Below, one piece after another: positions 31,988-42,885 of a stretch of 64,000 nucleotides of DNA. The stretch is from NCBI RefSeq assembly GCF_000350225.1, contig NW_005178923.1, positions 206,336 through 270,335 on the forward strand, written 5' to 3'. Below the pieces are notes generated by a model. The model was not told where the DNA came from. It saw only the letters and a program-made list of their open reading frames with translations, and made no database searches. Every line of letters starts with the position of its first letter. The stretch's first letter is position 1. Source of the DNA: Chondrus crispus. Taxonomy: Eukaryota > Rhodophyta > Florideophyceae > Gigartinales > Gigartinaceae. The translations under genes were made by a program, and so were the position numbers.

Positions 31988-33649
31988 CTAAGTGGACCGC
32001 GCCGCGGGTTTTTCGCGTGGGATGCGAAGGCTTCTGCTCCCCCCCGTCCTTAGCGTCGCTGGCGATTGGATGGTGACTCTTCTAGTCCTCCTCTCCTTGG
32101 CGCGGCTCGCCGAGCCATGCGCCTTCGCGTAATTAACTAGTCTCAAAAACGAAACGTCCCGATTGTCTTGTCGGCATTGAGATACCATCGGCTTGATACT
32201 CGAATCGAGTCCTTCAATAAACATCGTCATTTGTTCTTCCATCGAATATACGTTTCCACATCGATTGCTCGCGTCGGTCAGACGGATATAAAATTCCATC
32301 TCGTCTTCAGACGGTAGCTGCTGTACTTCCCGTAAAGCGAGTACGGCTTGGCGGATTGCCTCATCGGTGGCGAAGCTTTGCAATAGCCACTGTACGACCT
32401 CCGGCCAGACGGATATTTTCCCATGGTGGGACCCCGCCGTTTGTGACACCGAAGTGTACTGTCTCAGGGCGATTCCGCTGAGGAACTCCGATAGCAAGCG
32501 GATCGCTTGGCCTTCTTTCATCTCCTGAGTGTCGAATTCTTGGACTATCTTAGCTAAAAAATCTAGAACCAATACGCCATCGTCTCCTGTGAACGTATTG
32601 TCTCTCTTCACCTTAGGTGGTATGTCTCTTCTGATCTTTCGCACGGCGGTCCGCCGCTTGCCCGACAAACGTGTCTGCGGGTTCCGCAGGCGGTACATCT
32701 TGTACGAAAGCAACTTCTTGAAGAGGTGGTTGGTCGGATTTAACTCCTCCAACCCATCCCATCGCGGTCTGCGCCGCGTCGCGATGTCTTCTGGCTCCGC
32801 TTCTTGGTCTCTCCGCGAGGCGGACGAAGTGACTCCGCCTCTTTTAGAGTTCTTCTTATTTGACGAAATTCTATTCCCTTCTGTCGATCTTCGGTCGGAA
32901 TTTCTTGAATGGTTCGACGAGCCGTCGTCACCATTTTCTTCTGAAACATTCGACTCCGAATTTGAGTCGCAATTTTCGCGGTCGTCACTACAGTGACTTT
33001 TCTTCTTCTTTCGGCCCTTGGCCGACTTGGGGTTCCTCCACTTGGAACCCCGGGTTCGGACTGACTTTTCCTTCTTCGTTGGACTGTCAGTGTCTTCTCC
33101 GTCGGAGAGCGATCCGGCGTCCAAACTTGGTTCGGCCTGGCCCGCAGCTTGCTCAAGGTCCTTGAGTCGCCGCGAAGCGCGGTAGAACCGGTCGTCGATG
33201 CTGTCCCTTGTCTTGGCCAGCGTTTCCAGGGCCTGATTCGCGTCTCGCCGCGCTTCTTTCGCGGCGAGCTTTAGCGAATCCAGCACTTCCGGATCTCGGC
33301 CCAGGGGCCCATCGGGACCTACATTCTCAACGAGAACCACACGGGCTGTCAGATCTTCGAGCGCAGCGTGGAGCTCCGATTTTAGCAACTCCTGTTGCTT
33401 CTGAAAAATGCCCAGAAGTTCGTCGAGCTTGCTCATCGTCTCCTGACGAATCTCCTCGCTCACTTTTTCGAACTTCTCTTCCAGGCCGTTCCTCTCAACG
33501 GCCGTCCCCGAAGGGGACGCTTCTGCAACTGGATCAGTAGCCGAATTTCCTTGGCTTCGCGTACGAGGTCCTCGCGGAATCCTCGACTCTTGAGCTGATC
33601 CAGCCCTTCTGACCCCAGGACCGACGTCCTTGGGTTGGCTTGATGCCAT
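31988..33649 (-). CDS. gag: Copy 1 gag, capsid region
   Basis: 553 codons from ATG 33649, 104 bp inside the 5' LTR-PBS boundary. The N-terminal third is charged and likely coiled coil (about residues 50-165: LEEKFEKVSEEIRQETMSK and later KEARRDANQALETL). A Lys/Asp/Ser-rich low-complexity stretch follows. The capsid-like region (about 320-490) has VWPEVVQWLLQSFATDEAIR and FYIRLTDASNRCGNV then MTMFIEGLDSSIKPMV, a gypsy gag pattern. An early stop (AARST) reflects an indel relative to copy 2, so the zinc knuckle is lost from this product. Confidence 0.85.
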   Translation of the reverse strand: MASSQPKDVGPGVRRAGSAQESRIPRGPRTRSQGNSATDPVAEASPSGTAVERNGLEEKFEKVSEEIRQETMSKLDELLGIFQKQQELLKSELHAALEDLTARVVLVENVGPDGPLGRDPEVLDSLKLAAKEARRDANQALETLAKTRDSIDDRFYRASRRLKDLEQAAGQAEPSLDAGSLSDGEDTDSPTKKEKSVRTRGSKWRNPKSAKGRKKKKSHCSDDRENCDSNSESNVSEENGDDGSSNHSRNSDRRSTEGNRISSNKKNSKRGGVTSSASRRDQEAEPEDIATRRRPRWDGLEELNPTNHLFKKLLSYKMYRLRNPQTRLSGKRRTAVRKIRRDIPPKVKRDNTFTGDDGVLVLDFLAKIVQEFDTQEMKEGQAIRLLSEFLSGIALRQYTSVSQTAGSHHGKISVWPEVVQWLLQSFATDEAIRQAVLALREVQQLPSEDEMEFYIRLTDASNRCGNVYSMEEQMTMFIEGLDSSIKPMVSQCRQDNRDVSFLRLVNYAKAHGSASRAKERRTRRVTIQSPATLRTGGSRSLRIPREKPAARST

Positions 33650-33752
33650 GGTCCGCTCTTAATAAACGAGACCTATCGAACTAATTTACCTATTTCCGAC
33701 TTCTGTGTTCAGTTCCAGATTCTAGGTCGGGCTTCGTAGTTTCCAGATTCTA

Positions 33753-33765
33753 GGTCGGGAGACCA
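33753..33765 (-). promoter_or_regulatory. Primer binding site, copy 1
   Basis: In the sense direction TGGTCTCCCGACC starts 4 nt inside the 5' LTR. The same 13 nt occur at the same spacing in copy 2 (44933-44945). A binding site starting TGG implies a tRNA 3' end of GGTCGGGAGACCA. Which tRNA this is was not identified; it is not the usual initiator-Met match. Confidence 0.75.
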
Positions 33766-33769
33766 CTTA

Positions 33770-34899
33770 TGTAGTGCAATGTGCCTGTCAGGCCGGAACC
33801 AGGGTCCAACGGTCCAGCGACAACACAACCAACAAACAACAACCAACAAGAGTTGCCGACGGCACAGCTCTACGGAGTGTCCGATTCTCCCTTTCCCTTT
33901 AAGTGGGTTTGCGGCCCACAGTAGCTCAAGTCCCTGATAGGGGGGGGGGGCAAAAAGAAGAGGCCCGCCCCGGGACGAATGGTGGTAGTGTCTTGTACAG
34001 GCAGTTGCTCGGCGAGTTTGGGGCGGTGATTAGGAAGCCGGGCCCGATGGGTCGTAAATCCAATGCTTGCGGAGCATCTGTTACACCTTATACCCTTGAT
34101 AAGGTCTTCGACGGGGGCGTCGCAACACAGCCCGTCGGGAATTAGCAAACACGTAGCAGCGCTACACCTCCGTACTGCCCGATGGCAAAGTACCGACACA
34201 GGCACGGTCGCAACCTGTATCCGATGGAACCAACACTGTCCTGCAAACACAACAGGACCTTCGAGGGAGACGTTGTCGCAACAGCCTCCGTCGGTAGACG
34301 TAAACAAGTAGCAGCGCTACACCCGCGTGTCGCCCGATGGCCAGAACACCTACACCGGTCCGGTTGCAACCAAGGCCGATGGCACCAACAACAAACAAAA
34401 GAACCAACACAAGAGCCCGACGACTCCAGTCGTCACAATGCTGATCGCAATCAGGCACTGTGGAACCAACACAAGATAAGGGAATAGAAATAGAGATAGA
34501 AATAGAAAAGGATAGGTGAAATAAAGGAAAAGGAAAGGGAACCCCCGAGCGCAAAAGATAACGTAATCTGTGGTAAAAGGGAGCGTCTTGGGAAAGACGG
34601 ACTTCGACCAAGGCGATATTCAACTCTGGCAGCTCGGGTTACCTTTACTGACTTGGTCGTCAGAGGGCTAAGGTATATATCGCCCCGCCGGAGCCACTAC
34701 AGTAGCTCGCAGCGCTAGATCCTAGATCTAATCTAGTGTCAGCAAAATTAATGCCAACTAATTAACTAAATAAAATTAAATAATTAAAAATTAAAACTGT
34801 GCAGTTATTCACACGTGTGTCCCTCAACCCGGACTACTTTTCATACCCAAATATTTTCCTTTCTTTTCACCCCCCTTTTCAGGTGCGTATTGCACTACA
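33770..34899 (-). repeat. 5' LTR of copy 1
   Basis: 1130 bp, TGTAGTGCAAT...GTATTGCACTACA on the plus strand, same orientation as the 3' LTR at 20151-21276. The TATA-like segment on the plus strand is at 34673-34680 (tatatat followed by cgccccgcc), which reads ggcgatatatacc in the sense direction and would drive element transcription. Confidence 0.92.
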
Positions 34900-35499
34900 G
34901 CGACCGATCCGGTGTAGGTGTTTTAGCCATCGGGCAACACGTTGTGTAGCGCTGCTACTGTTTCAGGTTCCGTAGGATGGCTGTTGTAACGACGCCTCCG
35001 TCGGAGGTTTTACTGTATAAGACAGAGTTGGTACCACCTACCGCGATCGCGATCGCGCTGGTGAGGGTGTTTTTAGCCATCGGGCAACACGTCGGTAGTA
35101 GCGTTGCTACACGGTTACGATCCCGTCGGGTAGTGCTGAACAAGCCCCTTCGAAGATCTTGAATTATACGCAAGGTGCCGAAGACGCTCGTCGAGCATTG
35201 GCCTTACAACCCAGCGAACCGCAGTTACATTCTCGTACACAAGCCCAACCCGCACTTGCCGAGCACTCAAGTCTTCACAAGTCTCTACCACCATTATCCT
35301 CCCGGGTCGGGCATCTTTCCTTACCCCCCCGTCGGAGTTGAGCTACTGTGGGCTGCAAGCCCACACAAAGGGAAAGGGAGCCTCGAACGCTCCGTAGCGC
35401 GTGCCATCGGCAGTGGTTGTTTCTGTTGCTGTTTTTCTTCTTTTTGTTTGACCGTCGGACTGTGTTCGGGGCCTGCCAGGCACATTGCCCTACAGGTAT

Positions 35500-36489
35500 G
35501 TACCACGAGGAAAACAGAGGACGGAGAAGTAACCTCTAGTTTGGAGAACTTGGTGCACATGATGCGTCTGAACCACACCGTAACGCTACTTGAGACTCAC
35601 TTTGCTCTCCCATTTCTACAGTCGTCTGGGTTCTATCCGGCCATCTTACATTTCCATTTTCCCAAGCGATATGATGTATTCTCCTCCCGAAAACTCTGAC
35701 TTATTGTTATCGCCGTGAAATGTCGTCTGTCGAGTATGTTTCTTCCCGACGCTGTCCTGTTCCACTTGGTGGCGTCCACTTCCGAGTCCTCACCAATGTG
35801 GACACAGTTATGGAACAGGTCTGTGCGCAGCACAGCCCCTATTTCACACGACTCACATGTTTTGCTAATTCATGTATCTCTCCAAAAGCAAGCTTCAAAT
35901 ACATAGGCACAAAATCATGTCTGTCAGCTTCTTCATCAAAAGCCATCTCAAGTAGGCATGTCGTCCATAACGTCGGTTCTTCATGCAGCGCTCCTTTAAC
36001 CGAAAGGAAGACGGCCTTTCCCAGTTGTGCGTTGCGACTCATTCGATTGGACGCCAAGCACGGCAAAAAGTGAATAATTGCGCCAATACACACTGCAAAT
36101 TGGCATCCGGTCGAGGAGTCAGATGTGTCTACACAGTACTTTGGTGTGAATCTCCTCCTCTTCCTTCTCCCCCAAGCTGAAGCATAAATATCCTTGCCCG
36201 ACGGAGACCAATGAAAAGTTCGTTGAGACACCTGATTGGTGAAGGGGGTGAAAGCACAACCACATAAAAACCAGGTACGGCCCAAGGTAACTTGTGATGG
36301 AGGGGGTAACGGATAGATACTCGCACACCCGCGAGCTAATCTACACCTCGATGCGGCGGGGCAGCACTGGTTGACGTGCCAGTGCTGACGGGCAGAAGCG
36401 GATCTAAATTCGCTCGCATGCTGGGAGCGTCTCCTACCCGTACAGTTCTGTCTTGAGAGGCCTCGTGTGCAGTAAGCGCTTGGTCTCAC
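35500..36489 (-). pseudogene. Possible Ty1/copia gag/pre-integrase relic
   Basis: Minus-strand frames here (36489-35839 and 35833-35633) lie upstream, in element order, of the integrase-like piece at 19715. They would be contiguous with it if the whole nested stack were removed. A stretch near 35578 reads WFRRIMCTKFSKLEV, loosely like the copia pre-integrase 'LWHrRlgH....L.kL'. Motifs are weak; the call relies on the clean ggtat target duplication joining the two flanks. Confidence 0.4.
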
Positions 36490-36700
36490 CGAGATGGAGG
36501 GTCGTGATCATGCTTGTTTTTCTGTCCTTTTCCCCTCCGCCGTCTGTCTGACCTAGTATTTAATGAACAAGTTAGTCTTTCATACTACAGAACAGTACAT
36601 GTACTGTTCACACTGTACTGTTACGACCGGCCGTTCGTTGTCCCATCACTAGTCTTTCCCTTTACTTCCAGTGGATTTGATGCCTGTTTAATTCGTACGC
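36300..36700. repeat. Degraded TGTAGYATAA-family LTR fragment
   Basis: Contains cctcgatgcggcggggcagc and gtgctgacgggcagaagcgg, clearly related to gcctcgacgccctggcgcgg and accgacgggcagaggcgga inside the LTR at 18108-18754. Ends are not recognisable, so this is an old, truncated copy. Confidence 0.6.
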
Positions 36701-36755
36701 TGGCCTCTCTTTTCTAAAATAATCCTGGATTTCCCCCCGCCCCGTCCGATCTTCG

Positions 36756-37316
36756 CTATCCCCTCCTTGTGGCCCGTCTTACATGGATACGACCCAATTC
36801 CTTTCCCTTCGTCTTCCATATCCGGCCGTCGCTGCGTCTCCATTCCTTTCGATCCATCTCCGTTCTGTAGCACGGGCGGAGATAGGCCGTCACACTTGGG
36901 GGTCCCATCACCAGCGGACAGCCGGGCCTGTAAGCGTCTATCCCTAACATTCTAGCATTCTCCATAGTCAGGACGCAAAACATGCGTTTCTCAGTTTGCG
37001 TTTCCGCTTCAATCACTGTCCTTACGTCCATAACCTTGCCAACCATTCTCAAACAGTCCGGAAACACACAATCCCGTGGATATTCAGTCCGCACAGCCCC
37101 GGAAGCGGTACCCCTCACTCTGTTTGGGTGCAATCTGGCAACCAGGTTGACCCTCGTGGGTATGGCTGTTATACCATAAGAACCCAAACACGCCGGCGTG
37201 ATTTTGCTGCCATCCTTGCTTGCCAATTCGGGTGGCCATATAAGGGCACGGTCTCCGATATGTAGCCCGACATCTCTTACTCTAGCATCGTATCGCTTTG
37301 CAGCCTTTTGTTGCAA
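36756..37316 (-). pseudogene. Ty3/gypsy integrase C-terminal relic (third element)
   Basis: 186 codons. The start QQKAAKRYDARVRDVGLHIG with DRALIWPPE follows the gypsy integrase tail pattern '...k.yD...r...f..GD.Vl', and a 'LGSYGITAI' run fits the GPF/Y-like module. Its remaining two thirds have no recognised motif. It is the downstream end of the element whose integrase core and RNase H lie at 37752-38919. Confidence 0.6.
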
Positions 37317-38199
37317 CTTGTTCGAGCATCCAAGAGCTGCCTGTGAAGCGCAGACAGATGGGTGACCAAGTCCTGAGTCTCGCTCATAGCCCTGCCTCGC
37401 TCATGCTTACGCAGACCTCGTAGGCATCCCCTCCAAACATAGCCCTGAAAAGGTTCATCCCTGCTGACTTATGTACTCCTGTGTTGTACCTGTAAGCAAG
37501 CTAATTACATATGAGAGTCCCAGTCATCCTGACCCGTGCTTACAAAGCATGCTAAATCTTGTGCAAACGTGCGATTCCAGCATTACACAGACCCATTCGC
37601 CTGCGGGTGAAGTGGGGATGTGAAAACGTGCTTGATGTGTTGGTTAGCTGTTAGTTCTCGCAACACCTTCCCCATAAACCTGGAGCCACGATCAGACAAT
37701 AGTCGTTCCATCGAAAAAATATAGACACCCAGCTGTACAGCAGGCACTGCGCTATGGTCTCCGCCTTCTCATCCGGCAGCGCCACAGCGCACCCAAACCT
37801 TTGAACATGTCAAACATCAGGAGAACCTTAATGTTGCCCGACTCAGTCCTTGGGGTGATAGTCCGCACATCGACCGCTACTTCGTCAAAACGGCGCGAGA
37901 GATGGTGCGTACCTTCGGCTTCGCTGCTTTTGCTGCAACACACGGGACGCAATCCCTCACCCTCCCACAAATGGCCATCTCCCAGCCATGCCACCAGTAC
38001 CTACCCCTGATGCGGTTGAGAGTGCGCCGTCTTCCGTAATGTCCACTTAATATTGACCCATGGACATACCTTCATAAACTGTGCACTAGTCCGCGCGGCA
38101 CGACGATGGGGGGCGCCTCCCTGTCTGATCTGCAGAAGCCCGTCCACGTCTACTCAGTACCGATCGACAGGCTGTCCAGAGACGAATAGCTCCGGGCCT
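37317..38199 (-). pseudogene. Ty3/gypsy integrase core relic (third element)
   Basis: The minus-strand frame 37994-37752 reads RFDEVAVDVRTITPRTESGN then IKVLLMFDMFKGLG, matching the start of an integrase catalytic core ('vaiDv..i.P.t..G...vLv.iD.Fs'). The rest of the core is not readable. Order and strand agree with the RNase H upstream and the C-terminus downstream. Confidence 0.6.
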
Positions 38200-38919
38200 T
38201 CAAACTCCTGAGCCTGTGCAATTCTCAGGGCCGTTACTGATTGTCCGTCTCCTAATGCCTGAATTCCGCCACTGCTGCAGCAACTTCCTCACCCTCATGT
38301 TGCAGGGGCAGTAGTACCGCTGGCACAGTGGCTTGTCTAGTCCGTCTGGGCTGAGTGCGTCTGGGACAACTAGTGCCGCTCCTGGCGCATATTGAACGTT
38401 AGAATTGAACTCCTGGATCTCCATCATCCACCTGGAAAGCCTACCCCTCTGGTAGTTGAGGTTCATAGGCCACTTCGCGGCCTAGTGGCCTGTCACGACA
38501 GCAACCGAATCCTCGCCATGCAAATAACATCTTCGGCGACGCAGGCCGTGTACTACAGCCAGACACTCCTTCTCCGTGACAGTTAACTTGCGCTCTGGGT
38601 CAGTCATTTTCATGCTGGCGAAGGCCACGGGCATCCACCGCCGGTCATACGCCTCCTGTAGTAGAACAGCACTGAGCCCGTAGTCGCATGCATCGGCCAT
38701 GAACCTCTTCGGAGCTTGCCGCCGTTGTGTCACCAGGAACCCGGGATTGCTCAATATTCCCTTCAGCTCCTCCCATGCAGACCTCTGCGCTTCACGAGGA
38801 AAGCAAAAGACCGTACGATGGAACCGCAAATCACAGTACAGCAAGTTTCCGCCGGTTGGTTGAGCCGTGGCAAGAGACAAAAAGGAATGTGTATGTGGAC
38901 TCTTACATCGCTTCTGCAC
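38200..38919 (-). pseudogene. Ty3/gypsy RNase H relic (third element)
   Basis: The frame 38919-38482 reads APKRFMADACDYGLSAVLLQ then FASMKMTDPERKLTVTEKEC and LAVVHGLRRRRCYLHGE, the gypsy RNase H order. The next frame, 38466-38200, continues with LNYQRGRLSRWMMEIQEFNS and APGAALVVPDALS. The two are separated by a frame break. RT is not recognised upstream. It is distinct in sequence from the chromovirus pair. Confidence 0.72.
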
Positions 38920-40038
38920 AATATGCTGTGACGCCGCTCAAGCTCGGTGTGCACTTTACCGGTCTCGTGAATACCGAAACACGAGGGTTCCCCATGAAGT
39001 TACTACGCGAGCGCAAGCTGACCGGTCGAGGCCAGAAAATTAACATGATCTGCGATGTTGACTGTGGACACGGTGAGCTACGCGCTTTGGTGGCGGTGGA
39101 CCGCAATCGACGCTATTTTAGATCACCAACATGTTGTACAACTCGTGGTGTGCCATACAGCAGATACCACTGGCGTCAGACAGTTTCGGGACCCGCCGAG
39201 CGAAAATCGAAGTAGAGCAACCGAGTAGTGAAAAATTACTACGCTACATGCGGAGCCATTGAAAGGCCCAAAAGATGTCGCCAGGACGATTTGCAGTTGG
39301 ACTGAAAAATCCGCGTTCGCAAATAGGACAAGCGAGTTAACATGGTCATTCTTGGTCTCTGTATAGTTCATGCACGAAATCTCTACAAGGCTGGAGTGCT
39401 ATTTAGACTTGGCTTCCGTCGGGCTTATTTTTATGGGAAGTTGGCCGAAGGCCTGCTTGAAAACGCTTTCGATCAGCCTGCGCGTCGTTCTTTACGTCCG
39501 GACGAACCTCAGGAGATTTCCTCGTAGAATAAGCGTGGAACCCACCTCACGCCAACGACACGACGTCGCTCTGTGATTGAAAAGCTAACTCATACCATGC
39601 AAGGCCGTTGTCGCGTTTGTGAAAACTACAAATCCCCCTATATTTGCAGCTCTTGCCGTGATAGAAGAGGTGTTCAACGCTTCTTCTGGCAGTCGCGGAC
39701 TGGGAGGAACTGCCATCAAGCTCACCTTTCTCTAGAACACTGACTAAAATACTTCGTTTCATAAGAATAAGCACTAAAATAGTTGGCCTCCAGTGAGGAC
39801 AATCTCGTTCTCAATTGAGGACAAATAATTGTCACTCGGGCACTAGCCTACTCAAGAAAGGACGCTACCATCTTGGGTGAGACATAAATACGAATCACAG
39901 TAGAGAATTACTGGAATTGTAATTAGAGTGAAGGCTGTACGACTTCGAGAAGAAATGAATGCTGTACTTCTGACAGGACGCTCAGTGAAGCTAAAGTTCA
40001 CATCTGGATGGCTGACCGCATTCTAGAGAAACTTTATC
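38920..40038. other. No recognised gene
   Basis: A 162-codon plus-strand frame (38727-39215) overlaps the RNase H relic and runs into this region; it has no family motif I can name. The rest is short frames. It probably holds the upstream part of the third gypsy relic and flanking DNA. Confidence 0.4.
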
Positions 40039-40610
40039 TTGATGCCGGGACCTGCTTATGGAGAGAGTGTAGGTTCCGATCATGCTGCCGTTTGTGACAG
40101 ATCACAGGACTCGGTAGTAAGCGCTTCTACGTCGGACAGGGCGCTCGCGGCTCTCAGAGTAAAGGAGCGATATATCTATCGGAAGGCAATAGAATGGGCA
40201 AAGTCAACGCGTGCGTCTCCCCGGATTTTCCGGATCCCAACGCAGCATGCTGCCTTTATTTACAAAACCCGAACGGGTGCGGCAATCCGCACTCTCCGCC
40301 CGGTGTCGTCCCTGTCAGGCGAGGACAGTTGCGCTGCGCCCTACACACCTCCTGGTCGGATGGACCAGGATCACTGCTGTGCTGCAGTGGGGCTTTTCGC
40401 TCGGCGGTAGGCCCATGAAGTACTTACAGTACCCAGCGGGGTACGGGTGCGCATAGACAAGGCTACGCACTCGGAATGGCAGTCTCAGAGGTGACTGTCC
40501 ACTCACCTCTGCAGCAGGCTCGCGCTACGAGGCCAGCCCTGCTACGCCCCAAGGCATCGCGCCGTAGACATCTCGCTCTCTAGCTATCGTTGCGAGCGCA
40601 GGGCGTTACA
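40039..40610 (-). repeat. Probable 3' LTR of the fourth gypsy element (one end seen)
   Basis: In the minus direction the sequence after the pol stop (40643) reads GAGGACACTGTAACGCCC; a start of TGTAACG at 40610 with a purine-rich run before it fits an LTR start. A TATA-like gatatatc lies at about 40168-40175. The far end is not defined, so 40039 is only approximate. Confidence 0.35.
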
Positions 40611-40642
40611 GTGTCCTCAAGCTTGATGATGAGTCGTAGGAA

Positions 40643-41515
40643 TTAAGCGTGTTGGTTGAAATCGCACTGTGCGAGTCCTCGCTTCTTGAGATTTCGGGAC
40701 CCCGAAGTATGGAGGAAGTCTCCTAAGCGAGCAGGGAGGTCTTCGAAGAGTTGCGCGAGTGGTTCCCATGTCCAGTCCTCTTTGTCCGGTAGGCCTTCCC
40801 ACTCGACATGCACTTCGAGATCCCCGCTGGCGTCGCGAATAACGCGAAATGACTCTACGATCTGATAGCTCTGCTCAGAGTGTTCAGCAGCTTTTATCAA
40901 CGCAGGGGTGACCTCCTTCCCAGTCATTCTCTCCCTATACGCGTGTAGACGTCTGGCGTGCACAACTTCCCTTTTGCCCGTGATGAGGTTCTCTACCTCA
41001 TACACCCAGTCCGATCGAACGCTCGAAATGCGACGCGGGCCTCTCCAGACAAACTGTAGCTTGTGGCCGCCAGGCTGCGCCCAGCGCACCGGAACGAAGT
41101 CCCCTTGCGCAAATCGTGCACAGTGCACATTAGTGCGCTTGTTGTGTCGATCTACTTGCCGCTTCCGCCAGGCAGAGGTCAATCCTTTCACTTTCTTATG
41201 CATACCTTCCAGGGCCTCTTGGACATGTCCAATTCGGACAAGCGTGCGCGCCTGGGCTTCGTCAGAGGTACGCGCAGAGCGATACTTATGCATAGGTAGC
41301 GCCCTAATCAGAGGCCTCAAAGGCTTGTGCCCCGTGAACACCTCAAGAGGGGTTCGATACATTCCTGGCTCGTCCGAGCTGCGCAACCCGAGGCGCCGCA
41401 AAGGGGCGTGATTAATGACGTTCTGGACCGCCTCAGTAACAGCAGGCCAGTATTTGGCTCCAAGCCTCCACTCGCTAAGCAGCGCCCTACAAGAGCGGAG
41501 TACCTCACGGCACAT
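40643..41515 (-). pseudogene. Integrase C-terminus with chromodomain (fourth gypsy element)
   Basis: 290 codons. The N-terminal part continues the integrase core (CREVLRSCRALLSEWRLG, then YWPAVTEAVQNVINHAP). The middle has DRHNKRTNVHCARFAQGDFV and LQFVWRGPRRISSV, the integrase tail. A chromodomain follows (about 215-270): YQIVESFRVIRDASGDLEVH then VEWEGLPDKEDWTWEPLAQL. The layout resembles the gypsy chromoviruses known from oomycetes and algae. The frame is intact; the upstream core is shifted. Confidence 0.82.
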
Positions 41516-42885
41516 GCGCTCAACAGAACCATTAGACCAAGGGGAATAGGCCGTCGTAACGTGGTGCTTTGTGCGCAGCTCGTCGGTGAGCGATTTGATG
41601 AGCTAATTCTTGAAGTGGGACCCCTGGTCGCTGACCATCCACTCCTGCATCCAAAATCCCCAATCCAAACACACAAGGCCTCCGCTGCACTTGCTGCAGT
41701 AGTGTCCTCTGTAGGCCAGAGCCAAACATAAGAGGACAAGTCATCACGCAAGATCAGCAAGTACTTCTTGTTGCTCAACCCCTGGCCCATGTACAAGAAA
41801 TCCATATGGACAACTTCGTTAGGGCGATCGCCATGAATGGCATGGCCGAGCGGGCGTGGCACAACTTCTCCAGTTCGCGTGACAATACAGTGATAGCACC
41901 CGCGTACCAGAGCTTTGACATCCTGATCGAGGCTGCTCCACCAAAAATTCTCGCGAATGACACTTCCAGTCGCGTCCATGCCTCGGTGATCTATAGATCC
42001 GCAATGCGAGCAGACCATGATCTTGAGTTGCAGTTCCAGATCTTGTTGCGGAATCCAGATTTGCATACCTCGCTTCCAGACCTTTTCGCTTTCATCGAAT
42101 CTCAGTCCGTCCGCATGCGTGTGTCGCTGTTGGGACAATCTTATCGAATACATGTCAGGCCACGTGATGGAATCCGCTGAGGGTATTAGCTGGTCTGCTT
42201 CCTCAAGTAGAAGGCTGCACAGGAGGTTCTTCTCATTCCGATAGCCACGCACCCATCTTGTCAAAATGTCAGCGCAGATGTTGTCGTTGCTGCTGATGTG
42301 CTCAATTACGTATTTGAACTTTGATAAAAACAGCGCGCATCTCTGTACTTTCGACACGATGTGTGTGCCCAATGCTGGCTCCAGGGCAAGGGGTGCAAAA
42401 ACGAAAAGCAGATTACGGTGATCCGTAAATACGTGCACATTGGCGTGACCAAGCAGCATGTAGTCAAGTTTTTCGAAAGTCTGGAATATGGCGTATGCTT
42501 CTTTCTCAAACGTGGACCAGTTCAGACTGGAACCTTTGAATTTAGATCCCAGAAATGCCAAGGGCTCATGACGCTGTTCGTGGCATGGCTTACACAACTT
42601 GGCTTCAGTGCACTGTGTTACAACGCCGGACCAGTATAGATCGGACGCGTCGGTGAAGACGCACATGATTTTTTCAGGATCTGGATAGGATAGTGTCACG
42701 GCGGTTCGTAGGCTGTCTTGCAAAAGTTGAAAAGCCTCTTCATGGGTACGCCCCCAAGACAGTGTGCGGAGCGCATCCTTCTTGATTGACTTCTTGGTAC
42801 GCTTGCCTGATCTGGCGTAAGCTTGCTCGAGGACCTCATTGAGGGGTCGAATTCTTTGCCCAAAGTTAGGGATTGCGATGGACAT
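41516..42885 (-). pseudogene. RNase H and integrase core (fourth gypsy element)
   Basis: The open frame 42885-41317 starts at the end of RT (FGQRIRPLNEVLEQAYARSG). RNase H shows IMCVFTDASDLYWSGVVTQC, STFEKEAYAIFQTFEKLDYM, HVFTDHRNLLFVF and NDNICADILTRW. The integrase zinc module is HCGSIDHRGMDAT with YHCIV, and the core starts NEVVHMDFLYMG with KKYLLILRDDLSSYV. Near 41750 the frame shifts; the second catalytic Asp region continues in 41747-41532. Otherwise well preserved. Confidence 0.85.

Larger units (their letters stand above)
20151..34899 (-). mobile_element. 14.75-kb Ty3/gypsy chromovirus with extra antisense ORF (copy 1)
   Basis: The element is bounded by two long LTRs in the same orientation (20151-21276 and 33770-34899) and flanked by 5-mers gcaac (20146-20150) and gcgac (34900-34904), an imperfect target duplication. 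Coding runs on the minus strand: primer binding site, gag, zinc knuckle, protease, reverse transcriptase, RNase H, integrase and chromodomain, ending at 26934. About 5.65 kb then remains before the polypurine tract beside the 3' LTR; it carries a long open frame on the plus strand (21376-23352). Pol has four internal stops, so this copy is not autonomous as it stands. Its sister copy is at 43993-51735. Confidence 0.9.
19716..35494 (+). mobile_element. LTR of the TGTAGTGCAAT family, split by a 14.75-kb element
   Basis: The left part is 19716-20150 and begins TGTAGTGCAATAATCGG. The right part is 34900-35494 and ends CACATTGCCCTACA. Together they make one LTR of about 1030 bp in plus orientation. 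Perfect 5-bp target duplications ggtat flank it (19711-19715 and 35495-35499). The 14.75-kb gypsy element 20151-34899 inserted into it in opposite orientation. The joined LTR matches the solo LTR at 9394-10440 read in reverse. Confidence 0.9.

Noticed and set aside
38727-39215. 162-codon plus-strand frame considered as a transposase
   Set aside because: I looked for KDZ-like or protease motifs but found none strong enough; it overlaps a clear RNase H relic on the other strand.
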